A stretch of 64,000 nucleotides of DNA from Enterococcus sp. 9E7_DIV0242 (GCF_002140975.2 NZ_CP147247.1:1364001-1428000); one strand, 5' to 3'; numbered from the stretch's first letter, positions 8,959 through 18,322 are shown. Numbers and translations are program-made. Notes: generated by a model from the sequence alone, not told the origin.

Positions 8959-10434
8959 CTAAATAATTTTTTCAATATACGACAGTAAATGCCATTCCGA
9001 CATACTCTTATCAAGTAAAGAAACAACCTTATAGTAATTCGATTCTTGTGTCGAACTGTAATGAACGTGAATATAGTGCTCATAGACTGAAAGCTTTGCA
9101 GAGCCATAGCCTAATCCCAGGTTATCGACATCTAAAATTGGACTGGTCTCACCTGTATTCAACGTAATCAAAGAACTTGTATTCCCACCTGTCTGCAAAG
9201 CTGTTGAGTAAAAGGCAGAAAAGTGATAAGCCACTGTGGCCTGCTCTGTATGGTTGTTCGTCACAGTCAAAAGCCATTCATTTCTGCTTGTTTTTGAAAG
9301 ATTGACTGAAATATGATCTATATTGGTACTATAGGAAGCATCTTCTAGCGGATTTAGCTTGTTGACGATGAAAACTTTTTCTCCACTGCCACCTGAAATA
9401 GTGATGTCACCAGTTCCTAGAACACTTTGACCATTGATCGTTTTGATATTCACTCCTGATTCCAATGTATCTTGCTTCTTACTTAAATCAGGCTTATTTT
9501 TGATATACCCGACACTAAGCGGCGTGTCATTCTCCCAATCTGGTATAGCATTACGCAAATCATATTTCCATAAAATCAAGCCACTGTTAATTTTATGAAT
9601 CGATATATATTTTCCTTGTGGGAAGATACTGGAAAGATCAAATTTATACTCCGTCATGAAATTCCAGCTTTGATAGGTGCCTTTGATATGCTCATTATTG
9701 AATCTTACTTCAAAAATATTTGACGTATTTCCTTCCAATCGAATGGTAACAACAGATTCTCCATAGCTATCCCAATCGAAATAACGGACGATCGGCAACT
9801 CATGGCTTAAGCCTTCCGCGCGAATCTCTTGGCTATCAGAAATAGTGACATATTCTCCTGCTATCAATGCATTTTGCTTGGCATACCATTCCGCCTTTTC
9901 TGTCGCTGTCACATGAATGTTCACATTATTCAGATGATCAGTAACTTTCTGACTATCGGTCGATGAAATAACATCGTCAAGAATCGTGATATTTTCACCA
10001 GCTATCAATTTATTTTGTTTATCATTCCATGTTGCTTTTTCTGCTACAGTTACGTGTATATCCCTATCACTAACATGCTGTTTCACTTCATCAGATAGCA
10101 CATCAACTGCCAACGTATTTTTCAACTTTTCCTTATCTAAATCAAGGTGGACCGCATAGGTGCCGCTGCCCGAAACATTGATTAGTCCATCACTGTTCTC
10201 TATTTGCGTTGGTTGTCCACCACCACTTCCTCCTTGTAGATTTAGCTGAATAAATCTTTTCCCATCATGACTCAATACCCAGAGTGTATTATCCGGTAAG
10301 ATATAGGCATGATCGCGATTTGCTTGTTTGATATCTGATAAACTATCTACCGGTACTTCCCAAAGTCCATCATCACAAAATTCAGGCAAAGATGGTTTTT
10401 GTTGGTTGGAATTACATATACTTGGCTGTTTCAT
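8959..10434 (-). CDS. Tail fibre / receptor-binding-like protein, longer paralogue
   Basis: A 491-residue protein sharing its N-terminal 75 residues with the gene at 7981-8940. It has two or three short repeats of the form HVTxxEKAxWxxKQNxLIAGE (residues about 130-190), another KTINGQSVLGTGDITISGG segment near residue 340, and a long beta-rich C-terminus. These KQN/TING modules recur in fibres of Firmicute siphophages. It overlaps the preceding gene by four bases. Carrying two fibre genes with a common anchor and different tips would widen or switch target range; this is inference. Confidence 0.75.
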   Translation of the reverse strand: MKQPSICNSNQQKPSLPEFCDDGLWEVPVDSLSDIKQANRDHAYILPDNTLWVLSHDGKRFIQLNLQGGSGGGQPTQIENSDGLINVSGSGTYAVHLDLDKEKLKNTLAVDVLSDEVKQHVSDRDIHVTVAEKATWNDKQNKLIAGENITILDDVISSTDSQKVTDHLNNVNIHVTATEKAEWYAKQNALIAGEYVTISDSQEIRAEGLSHELPIVRYFDWDSYGESVVTIRLEGNTSNIFEVRFNNEHIKGTYQSWNFMTEYKFDLSSIFPQGKYISIHKINSGLILWKYDLRNAIPDWENDTPLSVGYIKNKPDLSKKQDTLESGVNIKTINGQSVLGTGDITISGGSGEKVFIVNKLNPLEDASYSTNIDHISVNLSKTSRNEWLLTVTNNHTEQATVAYHFSAFYSTALQTGGNTSSLITLNTGETSPILDVDNLGLGYGSAKLSVYEHYIHVHYSSTQESNYYKVVSLLDKSMSEWHLLSYIEKII

Positions 10435-10910
10435 TCATTTGTTCCTCCTTTCAATATATCTGCGAAGCAAGCCGCGCATTCGGTGACCTCTACGCCTAAA
10501 AATTCTGTTACTGATCGAAGAAACAATTTATTTTTCTTCAAGTAACCGGACAAAAGCTGCTCGTCCATGTCACTAGCTTGCCATGCTTCAAAAGCGGTCA
10601 TCATTGCGATCCCTAAATGTTTGACCGTACACCATTGTTCTTTATCGCCTCTGCCTCCATACAAATCAAAAAGATAAAGCATGTCCCCACGGCGAAGTTC
10701 AGCTAAATCATTGATTACTTCCTTTAAGCTATTGATTGCAATAAACTGCTTTTCCAGTACTTGCTCATTATCAATATCAATCAAGCCATTTTCTAGTTCC
10801 GACGTTCGCTTTTCTAGTAGTGTTTTCGCATGCATTTCTGCACTAGCGATCTGGACAAAGCTTCTGATTAGATCCTCTGCCAATCCATCTGTTGAATGTT
10901 TATTTTCCAT
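10431..10910 (-). CDS. Unknown helical tail-locus protein with C-terminal CAAC motif
   Basis: A 159-residue, mostly helical soluble protein that I do not recognise. The C-terminus carries TECAACFAD. The ATG at 10910 follows AAGGGTGA; a longer start three codons upstream is less likely. It overlaps the 63-codon gene before it by 11 bases and the long fibre gene after it by four, so it is part of one tightly packed operon. It may be a fibre chaperone or an adaptor, by position only. Confidence 0.65.
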   Translation of the reverse strand: MENKHSTDGLAEDLIRSFVQIASAEMHAKTLLEKRTSELENGLIDIDNEQVLEKQFIAINSLKEVINDLAELRRGDMLYLFDLYGGRGDKEQWCTVKHLGIAMMTAFEAWQASDMDEQLLSGYLKKNKLFLRSVTEFLGVEVTECAACFADILKGGTNE

Positions 10911-11091
10911 CGGTCTCACCCTTTTTTCTATACTTTGAAACTTCTCTCAACATCAAGTTTTTTTTCGTTTGACGTTCATAGTCAATGGAATCACTTTCCG
11001 CTTTGAACAAACTGATTACGGTCTGGTAATCAGTCGGATGATTTGCTAAGTGTGCCTGCATTCGTTTTGCCTTTTCATCGTACTTATTCAT
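10900..11091 (-). CDS. Small charged tail-locus protein
   Basis: A 63-residue, highly charged helical protein (rich in Lys, Glu, Arg) preceded by AGGTGATGGT. It is packed between the hub-side gene at 11096 and the CAAC-motif gene. No family is recognised. It is real by spacing and ribosome site rather than by similarity. Confidence 0.6.
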   Translation of the reverse strand: MNKYDEKAKRMQAHLANHPTDYQTVISLFKAESDSIDYERQTKKNLMLREVSKYRKKGETDGK

Positions 11092-11095
11092 ACCA

Positions 11096-11758
11096 TCACC
11101 TGTTCACATGGGAATATTTCAAATAATTTACCAATGTGGCATTAAATATCCCTTTCCCTTTCAGTTCTACTTTTTTGTATCCCGGAGCAAGAATCACGCC
11201 TTGTTGCCAAGGATCCAATAATCCAATGATGTCGAGCAAATCATAATTTTTCAGCCCTACTTCGGGAAATACCCCTTCACCATTTATCCATTTTCCAGAA
11301 TGTTGGGCTTTCAAAAACGGCGTCACATCAATTCCTTCGATCCATATTTCAAACGCCTCCACTTGACTGGTGACTAGAGAAATACCCGCATCTAATGGGT
11401 GATTATGTGGAGGGCTGGTATGGCTGTGAGGATTAGGAGAAATAGCTGTTCCAGTTGTGCTTAAAGAAGTACTGTCCAACGTTACTGACGCCGGGCCAGT
11501 TGCACCATTTCCAGCAATAGGCATAGCAAATGATTGGACAATGATTTTGAATTCAAATCGTTCATAATACACAATGTCTGGACTTACTGAGATATAAAAA
11601 GTGGCAGGATGATTGGTGTCACCTTGCCGTGTAAATTCCATACCGTAAATATCAACAACCTGATTTCTTCTTTGAAGCTGTCCCTGTCGATTTTCCTCTG
11701 TCCGATCAGCCACACGCTCTGCTAGCTTGCCTAATGCAGATTCATAAGTTATTCTCAT
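11096..11758 (-). CDS. Tail-tip-like protein with His-rich HxH segment
   Basis: A 220-residue protein, beta-rich, with an early Gln/Arg-rich helix. Residues about 108-118 carry NPHSHTSPPHNH. In several phage tail tips and spikes, paired HxH motifs from three subunits bind an iron ion, so a trimeric tip is a reasonable guess. It overlaps the hub gene by four bases (ATGA), which supports joint assembly with it. The family is not identified. Confidence 0.65.
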   Translation of the reverse strand: MRITYESALGKLAERVADRTEENRQGQLQRRNQVVDIYGMEFTRQGDTNHPATFYISVSPDIVYYERFEFKIIVQSFAMPIAGNGATGPASVTLDSTSLSTTGTAISPNPHSHTSPPHNHPLDAGISLVTSQVEAFEIWIEGIDVTPFLKAQHSGKWINGEGVFPEVGLKNYDLLDIIGLLDPWQQGVILAPGYKKVELKGKGIFNATLVNYLKYSHVNR

Positions 11759-14337
11759 TGCTGACCACTCTCCCTTTCGATTCTAAGGAATTTTTCTAAC
11801 GTCAGACTGTTGTGTTCCATACCTGTAGAATCAATCTCGTAACTAATATTGGTAATGTAGAACCAGTCATCCATTGTAAGAATTTTCTTCATATATTTTG
11901 AGCACTCCGCTACTATCAGCTGCTGATTATCATAAAGTAATCGTACTTTATCTCCGACATTGATATCTTCGGGCAACTCTTCGACGGTAATACTAATTTG
12001 ATAGCTGCGTCGCGATTGCTTTAATTTTTTTACCGCTGCATCATACGCTGTTTTAGCCGCCTGTACTCGGTCTTCATCTGTAATCGTCTCTTCCTCTTGT
12101 TCTGTGTTGAATGGTGCTAAATCATTAAATGAAAAGGAACCCTCGATCGCTTTTCCAGACTCCAAAGCAATGCTCTCTGTATCGATCACTGAATATTCTA
12201 AATTAGTATTTGGTGCCAGCTTACTAAATTCAATATAATCATAGCCACGCTCATTATTGATGTTCTTTTTCAAAATCACTACTGGAAATTCCGGGTATTG
12301 ACCAGCTTTGTCTTCATACATTTCCCGTAGACTCATGCTAGACATACCAGAATCTGATTTTTCTCCATAAACAGTAGCCATATTGATAACATGGGAAAAA
12401 TCGTGAGTGATTGCAGGTTCAGAAATAATTCGAATATTCTGTCGTGAACTTGGTTTTGTAGAAAAAATATAAGGCTTCTTCTCACCAAAAGAGCCGATTT
12501 CTACTGCTCTGCCAAAATGAAAACCCACACGCCAAAACAGATCTGAAGTCAATTCACATGTTTTCTTCAGGCCTTCCAACTTATTCTGTCGACTGTATAC
12601 ATAGTCAACTACTCGCAAAGCAGAATCTTGGAGATAATTCACATTCCAGCCTGGGTAACGAAAATCCAGCGTACTGTAAATATCATTGACTGTTCGATTT
12701 TTCGCTGCTAAATTCGTTGAAATCTGTCGATATTCCCATTCAGAAATGACATGTGCCAAACTGACAGATAATGTTTCGTTCTCTTTATCCAGTGAATAGT
12801 CGGTCACGATTCCATGAAAGACTTTTTTGTTGATATAAAGCTTGATTTCTTCCCGACCATTAATATAGTCGATATAGTCAATTGGAAGAGTGATTTGAGT
12901 AGTGGGAACATACATTAGTTCATTGCTCCAGCTAAGGGTATTTAAAATTTTTGTCCCTCGTTTGATCACCTTACCGCCTTCCAATATTTCAAAAAAGAAT
13001 TTAGTATTGCTTTTAGCATAAGGGTCGATATCAATATCAAACGCTTGCTCAAAGATAATTATTTTATCAAAAATAAGCTCATCGACCGCCGAGCCATTTG
13101 ACCGAATCCCTTTTACATAAACCGCTGTATCATTTGGAACTGCGATGCTGACATCAAAACCGGAATTTTCGACCCCAATCACTTTAGGATGTTCTTCCTT
13201 TACATCTGGTCGAAGAACGATAGGTGCTTCGACGCGCCCAAGCTCTTCATCTGTTTCTGCATTGATAAAAACAATGGTTTCATTTGCCTTATCAGAGCTA
13301 AAATGCCATCCTTGGGCGACGACTTTTCCTTCCTTAATACCAAGAAAATCCAAAGAACCAACATTCGTCATCGTTTCAAAGCTTTCAAAATCATCAAAAT
13401 CAGAAGGCAAATCACTTAAGAAATTGTGCCAACGCTTTGCTGCATCGATTCGCCTCTGATGATGTTCAGTACCTGCTCGCTCAAAATTTTTCAGAAAAGC
13501 TGTTGTTGCTTGTTCTACATCCCCAACATTCTTGAAGCCTTCAACCGACTTTGGTTCAACGGCTCCAATCCACTGACCATTGAACATACCCCAATCGATC
13601 AAACGGCTTTGTACTTCCGCACTCGTATAATCACCACTGATTCCAGCTGCTCGAAGCATATTCTGAACATAAGCACGACCATCCCTAGTTAAAGGAGGAA
13701 CAACTGCTGTACTGGAACCATCCCATTGAACCAATCCATAAGCCGCTCCATTTTTCTGATCGGTATCGGGATCCATCGTTCCTCCCGTCTCAACATCAAT
13801 ATTTCCTAAAATACCTGCAATCGAAATGAAATTATAGCCTAACCCATTCAATACATCAGCAACTGCCCACGCTCTCTTTTCCTCTGGAGTCTTCACCTTT
13901 TCAGCTACTGGAACACTACCTGAAGCCGTTGTATTGCGATATACTGTTGCCGGCGGATTCCCGCTATAATTGCGACTGGCTGCGTAATTATCAATCGAAA
14001 TACCATTCGACCCATAATTACAGTGAATAATCGAGGTGCCATCTACAAAAATACCGGTATGGCCGGCAGCCCCTCCTGAAGCACCTCGACTTCCCCAGAC
14101 AAAAACATCGCCTCGTTGCGGACTATTTACTTGTTTCCAGCCACTGTTTTCCAGATGACCAAAGAGTGTATCTGTATTTCCCATCGTTCCAGCAGCTAAA
14201 AATTCACCGGCAACTAAAGAAAAATAGACAGCCGAGCTGCAGTCATAGCTAGCTGGCCCAAGTCTACTCGCCATGCTGTAAGTCACTTTTCCTTTTCTTT
14301 GTTCCATCCAGTTGATCATTGCCTTAATACTTGCCAT
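11755..14337 (-). CDS. Tail hub/tip protein fused to two peptidoglycan-degrading domains
   Basis: An 860-residue multidomain protein. Residues 1-135: Amidase_5 domain (Cys33 in YDCSSAVYF, His93 in AGHTGIF) very close to the endolysin at 6570-7394. Residues about 152-310: phage tail lysozyme-like domain (AWAVADVLNGLGYN, then DVETGG with the probable acid Glu183, then YGLVQWDG). Residues about 333-425: a beta domain like GBS-Bsp repeats. Residues about 440-860: a hub region of Tal/gp27 type with a coiled segment near 760-780. It lies after the Dit-like gene as a Tal protein would. It probably forms the tail tip and opens the wall during attachment. Confidence 0.85.
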   Translation of the reverse strand: MASIKAMINWMEQRKGKVTYSMASRLGPASYDCSSAVYFSLVAGEFLAAGTMGNTDTLFGHLENSGWKQVNSPQRGDVFVWGSRGASGGAAGHTGIFVDGTSIIHCNYGSNGISIDNYAASRNYSGNPPATVYRNTTASGSVPVAEKVKTPEEKRAWAVADVLNGLGYNFISIAGILGNIDVETGGTMDPDTDQKNGAAYGLVQWDGSSTAVVPPLTRDGRAYVQNMLRAAGISGDYTSAEVQSRLIDWGMFNGQWIGAVEPKSVEGFKNVGDVEQATTAFLKNFERAGTEHHQRRIDAAKRWHNFLSDLPSDFDDFESFETMTNVGSLDFLGIKEGKVVAQGWHFSSDKANETIVFINAETDEELGRVEAPIVLRPDVKEEHPKVIGVENSGFDVSIAVPNDTAVYVKGIRSNGSAVDELIFDKIIIFEQAFDIDIDPYAKSNTKFFFEILEGGKVIKRGTKILNTLSWSNELMYVPTTQITLPIDYIDYINGREEIKLYINKKVFHGIVTDYSLDKENETLSVSLAHVISEWEYRQISTNLAAKNRTVNDIYSTLDFRYPGWNVNYLQDSALRVVDYVYSRQNKLEGLKKTCELTSDLFWRVGFHFGRAVEIGSFGEKKPYIFSTKPSSRQNIRIISEPAITHDFSHVINMATVYGEKSDSGMSSMSLREMYEDKAGQYPEFPVVILKKNINNERGYDYIEFSKLAPNTNLEYSVIDTESIALESGKAIEGSFSFNDLAPFNTEQEEETITDEDRVQAAKTAYDAAVKKLKQSRRSYQISITVEELPEDINVGDKVRLLYDNQQLIVAECSKYMKKILTMDDWFYITNISYEIDSTGMEHNSLTLEKFLRIERESGQQ

Positions 14338-14350
14338 CTTTATCAGCTCC

Positions 14351-15271
14351 TTAAATATACGGCGGTAGTGCTACTCGATTATTATTTACAAACTCAATTT
14401 GGACATTTGCCCGATCATCCAAGGTACTTGCTGTATTATCATTGAACACTTCACAAAACTGGATTTTACCGCTGCTAGTGCCTGGTGTAACGACACCATT
14501 CATGCTAATCGGGATCGTCTTATTGATCGAATCTGTAAAGCTTGCCATTGCATTATGTGTTCGCTGATATATCTGAGTTTCGCTATCATCTTTAACATAG
14601 AGATTGATTACAAATGTATTCACGCCACTGACATTATCTGTTGTGTAGCTACATGTATTAATAGTCACACTACGAATCTGCCATTTTGCGTTCAATCCAC
14701 TTTGCTGTCCCATCCCAAAATTCACTTTTCCAGTCACCTGACCTCGGCCTAAACGCTGCGTATAAGAAGCATTTAGCCAATCAGACCAAACAAACACAAA
14801 GTTCCCTGTACTTCGATCGATCGATACACTCATGCCAGGCGTTGAATACTCTATTTGGTAATGGCCGTTTACTTCCCAATTTTGCGCTGCCAATGCATCC
14901 AATGCAGCCTCTACCTTTGCCATTTTTTCCCACAGCTTATTGATTGAATCTTCTAGCTCATGGATTTTCACCCATTGGCCACATTCACTACAAATCATCG
15001 CTTTATTAAGCAGCTGAAGGTTTGTCATCAATTTAGACATAAATTCTTTCCAATCACAGACATCATATTCAGCCAATGTATCTCCCAACGCACCAAGCAA
15101 ACAATCATTTAGATCATTTAAATCTTCACAGTTATTATGCAAAACAGGTAATTTAGGATTTAATCCCGTATCCTTCTGCAAACTGTTGCATTCTCTATCG
15201 GTAATCCCATTGATAATAAAATTTGCGGCATATTCTTTTAAGTTTTCACATGCTTCACAATGTTCAGCCAT
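14351..15271 (-). CDS. Cys-rich baseplate/tip protein, paralogue A
   Basis: A 306-residue protein. Residues 1-100 form a domain with eight conserved Cys, including two CxxC pairs (HCEACE at the start and CSECGQW near 92-98) and the signature TGLNPKLPVLHNNCEDLND. A helix (LEDSINKLWEKMAKVEAALDAL) follows, then a beta-sandwich from about 150 to 306 ending in LPPYI. The closest relative is the gene at 15398-16315; the N-terminal domain also occurs in 17548-18153. Its place between Dit-like and hub genes points to a structural role. The Cys domain may bind zinc or be disulfide-linked. Confidence 0.7.
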   Translation of the reverse strand: MAEHCEACENLKEYAANFIINGITDRECNSLQKDTGLNPKLPVLHNNCEDLNDLNDCLLGALGDTLAEYDVCDWKEFMSKLMTNLQLLNKAMICSECGQWVKIHELEDSINKLWEKMAKVEAALDALAAQNWEVNGHYQIEYSTPGMSVSIDRSTGNFVFVWSDWLNASYTQRLGRGQVTGKVNFGMGQQSGLNAKWQIRSVTINTCSYTTDNVSGVNTFVINLYVKDDSETQIYQRTHNAMASFTDSINKTIPISMNGVVTPGTSSGKIQFCEVFNDNTASTLDDRANVQIEFVNNNRVALPPYI

Positions 15272-15397
15272 TTTTTTCTCTCCTTTTCTAGGTCTCTTCC
15301 AACGATCTCTCTACTAAATTACTTATTCCATGAAACGTGCTCTTTGACTGTTGTTTGACTAAGAATAGAGACACGTCACTTATTTATTGAATAGAGT

Positions 15398-16315
15398 TTA
15401 TATATATGGAGGAACCGAAGTTTTGTTATTATTGATAAATTTGACTTGACCATCTACAATGCTGCTCAACACTAAGCCTTGATCTTTAAAGGTAAAAATC
15501 TGTAGCCAGCCAGTGTCTTGCCCTGGTCCCAAGCTTCCATTCAAATTAATGGGGATCGTTTTATTAAGAGTATCGGAAAAGCTGGTCAAGCTGTTATGTG
15601 CTCGTTCATATTCCAAATTCCCACCATTAATTGTTGGCACGTAGAATTTGATAACAAACTCTAAGCTGCGAACATTTAACGTCGTATAAGACACATTACT
15701 CAAGGTCACACTTCGCACTTGCCATTTCGCAGTCATTCCATTTTCCTGAGTCATCCCAAAATTGATTTTCCCAGTCAATTTCCCGCGCCCCATAGGGTTT
15801 GTGATAACGCCACCACTCATATCCCAATCCGTCCAATTAAATTCAAATTTTCCAGAACGATCGATAGTAATATATAATTCGGGCACCTGCTCTTGAATCA
15901 CATGACGAGCATCGACTTCCCAGCGTTGAGCGGCCAAGGCATCCAGTGCTTCCTCCACCTTAGCCATTTTCGCCCATAATTTATTGATCGAATCTTCTAG
16001 CTCGTGTAACTTGATCCATTGGCCACACTCACTACAGATCATCGCTTTTTGAAGGGTGTATAGATTAGCCATCAGCTCGGCTGCATACTCTTTCCAATGA
16101 CAGAAATCATAGGCGACCTGTTTGTCATGCAATGACACAAGTAAGCAATCCAACAAATCATTTAGATCCTCGCAATTGGTGTGCAGAACATCTAAATCCG
16201 GATTCAATCCTGTGTCATTCTGTAAGCTTTTACACTCCTTATCCGTCACACCATCCGTGAGAATAGTTGGTGCATATTCCTTTAGCATTCCACAAGCGGA
16301 ACAATAATCAGCCAT
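15398..16315 (-). CDS. Cys-rich baseplate/tip protein, paralogue B
   Basis: A 305-residue protein co-linear with the gene at 14351-15271: the same eight-Cys N-terminal domain (DYCSACGMLKEYAP..., CSECGQW), the same helical linker, and a beta-rich C-terminal part that keeps the GKINFGM and NKTIPI motifs and the ending PPYI. The two genes are a tandem duplication separated by 126 bases. It is the first gene behind the internal late-promoter copy at 16650-16705. A strong AAGGAGATGAA site supports the start. Confidence 0.7.
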   Translation of the reverse strand: MADYCSACGMLKEYAPTILTDGVTDKECKSLQNDTGLNPDLDVLHTNCEDLNDLLDCLLVSLHDKQVAYDFCHWKEYAAELMANLYTLQKAMICSECGQWIKLHELEDSINKLWAKMAKVEEALDALAAQRWEVDARHVIQEQVPELYITIDRSGKFEFNWTDWDMSGGVITNPMGRGKLTGKINFGMTQENGMTAKWQVRSVTLSNVSYTTLNVRSLEFVIKFYVPTINGGNLEYERAHNSLTSFSDTLNKTIPINLNGSLGPGQDTGWLQIFTFKDQGLVLSSIVDGQVKFINNNKTSVPPYI

Positions 16316-16552
16316 TCATTTCATCTCCTTTTCCTACCAGAACTTCCTGCTTTTTTAGTTTAGAAGTTCCTTTTTTATTTCTACAACTATGGTAAATAGA
16401 CAAGAGTATCTCAATTCGCCCTTTGATAAGAATCTCATCAACCAATCTGTCAACTCTAATAAAAAAACAGAAAAGAACAATTTCGTTTCTAACGAAATTC
16501 ATCACTTTTTCTGCGAAATAATAGTTGATACGTTTTGGATAGAGACAAATAA

Positions 16553-16583
16553 ACACCTCTGGAAATATGCTTCCCAGAGGTGT
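16553..16583 (-). terminator. Stem-loop downstream of the internal late promoter
   Basis: ACACCTCTGG pairs with CCAGAGGTGT across an 11-base loop. On the minus strand GTGTTTATTTG follows. It may end the transcript of the upstream gene or act as an attenuator of the promoter just before it. Confidence 0.5.
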
Positions 16584-16649
16584 GTTATACGAATCTTGAT
16601 TCATTTCTGTTTCAAATATGGCAATCATTAATACTCGCTGCCTATTTCT

Positions 16650-16705
16650 TGATACTACTATTTTATAACGAAAAGCGAGTCAAAAAATCCGTCTTTCGTT
16701 CAGAC
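16650..16705 (-). promoter_or_regulatory. Late-promoter-like repeat, copy 4
   Basis: On the minus strand: GAACGA, then ACGGATTTTTTGAC, then TTTTCG, TATAAAAT and GTAGTATCAAGAAAT. It aligns over about 55 bases with three copies at 35.4-35.9 kb and drives the paralogue B gene and everything to the lysis genes if active. Confidence 0.6.
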
Positions 16706-16774
16706 AGTCTCCACCAAAATACTATTAATAGAAGTTTAATGGAGGCACCTTAAATATGGCATCTATCGTCTGCA

Positions 16775-17545
16775 TCACTCGCCATATATTGATTGACCCT
16801 TCCAACGACCAGATTTTCTTATTCGCGAGGTACCAACATTATCTTTACCGGCTTGCGAATAGTTCATCAATGGTATTTCCTGCCATATTCCACCTTTGCG
16901 AATCATCCAATAACCTCCGGGATTATTTAACGATTTCCATTTCCCTGACTTTCGAATGGCCATTGGTCGAAAAGCGGGCGGATTAGGGTTATACAGTACA
17001 AATCCCGTAACAGTAGTAGAATTGGGATACTCGCCATCAGGATAAGTGATGTTCACTTCTAAAGCCGTTTGCGTTGCCCGAGATTCAGGTGGTATTGTTA
17101 CAACAAAGGTTTGTGGCGCTCCTGCGCCATTCGTAAATTCATCGATTGTTGAACCGTTGAACGAATAAACTCTGACACCATTGATCCTTATGTCGTAGAT
17201 TACTCTGAATCCAACAGGGGCAGCATAATCACTTCGTCGACCGGAAAAACATAAAGGTGTAACCGTCACATTGGCAGTTATCGAACCATCCGTATTTTCC
17301 GTTTCATTGTTGACAACTACTTCCTGACCAAAAAATCGCGCGGATGCCCAAGGAACGGTTCCCAGGTTCTGACCGTATTGAATATACACGTTATCAGAGT
17401 TGATGCTGTAGAAATAGTTTGAAGAATCCAAGCCATCATACCACCAGTTTGATTTTGAATAATTCAAATACCAAGGAGCTACAGCATTCCCCATTGACTT
17501 TGAAGATACGTTTGATGATAAATAAAATTGTTTTTCTAATGCCAT
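16775..17545 (-). CDS. Beta-rich tail/tip protein with C-terminal IRKxGxW repeats
   Basis: A 256-residue protein with a long beta-rich body (residues 1-190) and three short repeats at the C-terminus: IRKSGKWK, IRKGGIWQ and IRKSGRWK. Such basic Trp repeats are common in tail-fibre or adsorption proteins of Firmicute phages. Two in-frame ATGs exist; the one at 17545 is better spaced from GGTGG than the one at 17551. It directly follows the 201-residue Cys-rich gene, so the two may form a unit equal to one full-length paralogue A or B. Function is otherwise unknown. Confidence 0.65.
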   Translation of the reverse strand: MALEKQFYLSSNVSSKSMGNAVAPWYLNYSKSNWWYDGLDSSNYFYSINSDNVYIQYGQNLGTVPWASARFFGQEVVVNNETENTDGSITANVTVTPLCFSGRRSDYAAPVGFRVIYDIRINGVRVYSFNGSTIDEFTNGAGAPQTFVVTIPPESRATQTALEVNITYPDGEYPNSTTVTGFVLYNPNPPAFRPMAIRKSGKWKSLNNPGGYWMIRKGGIWQEIPLMNYSQAGKDNVGTSRIRKSGRWKGQSIYGE

Positions 17546-17547
17546 GG

Positions 17548-18153
17548 TCATTCACCACCATTGGAATTTTCTAACTCAAGCATGATCTCTTCTCGAAGCT
17601 CTTGCTTAAGGCTCTCTTTTAGCTCAGCTAGCAATGCAGCATTGATTCCGCCTGCTAGATCATTTTCAGTTTTGTTCTTATTCGTCTTGATCCAATAATT
17701 CCCATCAAGAGAACCACCAAACAAGTTGATATTACCTCCGGCAATCCCCATACCTGGTTTGAAGTCGCCTTCCAGACCACCTTCCCAAACACCGATTTCT
17801 TTTAGCTTGTTGATGATCTTGATCAAAGCATCAGTGAGTTGATCGATCGCAGTCCATTGGCCACAATCCGAGCAGATCAGTGCCTTGTTCATAATCATTT
17901 GATTGTTGATAAATTCTTCTATGAATTTTTTCAAATCACAGATATCGTAGGCTGGTAAATCTTCCTGTAACCCTCCAATCAGGCAGTCCAGCATATCATT
18001 TAAATCCTCACAGTTTGTGTGCAGAACATTTAAGTCAGGGTTGAGTCCAGTGTTATTCTGCAGACTCTTGCATTCTTTGTCTGTTATTCCCTTAAGCATA
18101 AAATCTGGTGCGTAGCCTTTTAAATCTTCACACGCTGAACAATAGTTTGTCAT
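17548..18153 (-). CDS. Cys-rich baseplate/tip protein, short paralogue C
   Basis: A 201-residue protein with the same eight-Cys N-terminal domain as genes at 14351 and 15398 (NYCSACEDLKGYAP..., TGLNPDLNVLHTNCEDLND, CSDCGQW). The C-terminal beta-sandwich of the relatives is absent and replaced by a short Gly-rich segment and a charged helix (ESLKQELREEIMLELEN). It may carry its receptor or structural part as the separate next gene (16775-17545), whose start it nearly touches. AAGGAGAG precedes the ATG. Confidence 0.7.
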   Translation of the reverse strand: MTNYCSACEDLKGYAPDFMLKGITDKECKSLQNNTGLNPDLNVLHTNCEDLNDMLDCLIGGLQEDLPAYDICDLKKFIEEFINNQMIMNKALICSDCGQWTAIDQLTDALIKIINKLKEIGVWEGGLEGDFKPGMGIAGGNINLFGGSLDGNYWIKTNKNKTENDLAGGINAALLAELKESLKQELREEIMLELENSNGGE

Positions 18154-18322
18154 TTGTCTCTCTCCTTCGTTTATTGCTATCTATTTATTTTTATTCCTCT
18201 AAAACCAATCTGCTCTTCTCCAATAGAGTGACTTGCTTCCATTTGTTGGCATCACACTTACATCGAAACACTCGCTTAGTTTGTTCCAAGCGGCCACGTC
18301 TATTGGGTTAGAAAGCAGAAAA

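Larger units (their letters stand above)
16316..16774. other. Non-coding gap with an internal late-promoter copy
   Basis: 459 bases. It contains a late-promoter-like repeat (16650-16705, minus strand), a terminator-like stem (16553-16583) about 70 bases downstream of it, and otherwise AT-rich DNA. A 106-codon reading frame here has no ribosome site and is not called. Confidence 0.55.

Noticed and set aside
13145..13459. Plus-strand frames opposite the hub gene.
   Set aside because: Shadow frames of a well-supported coding region.
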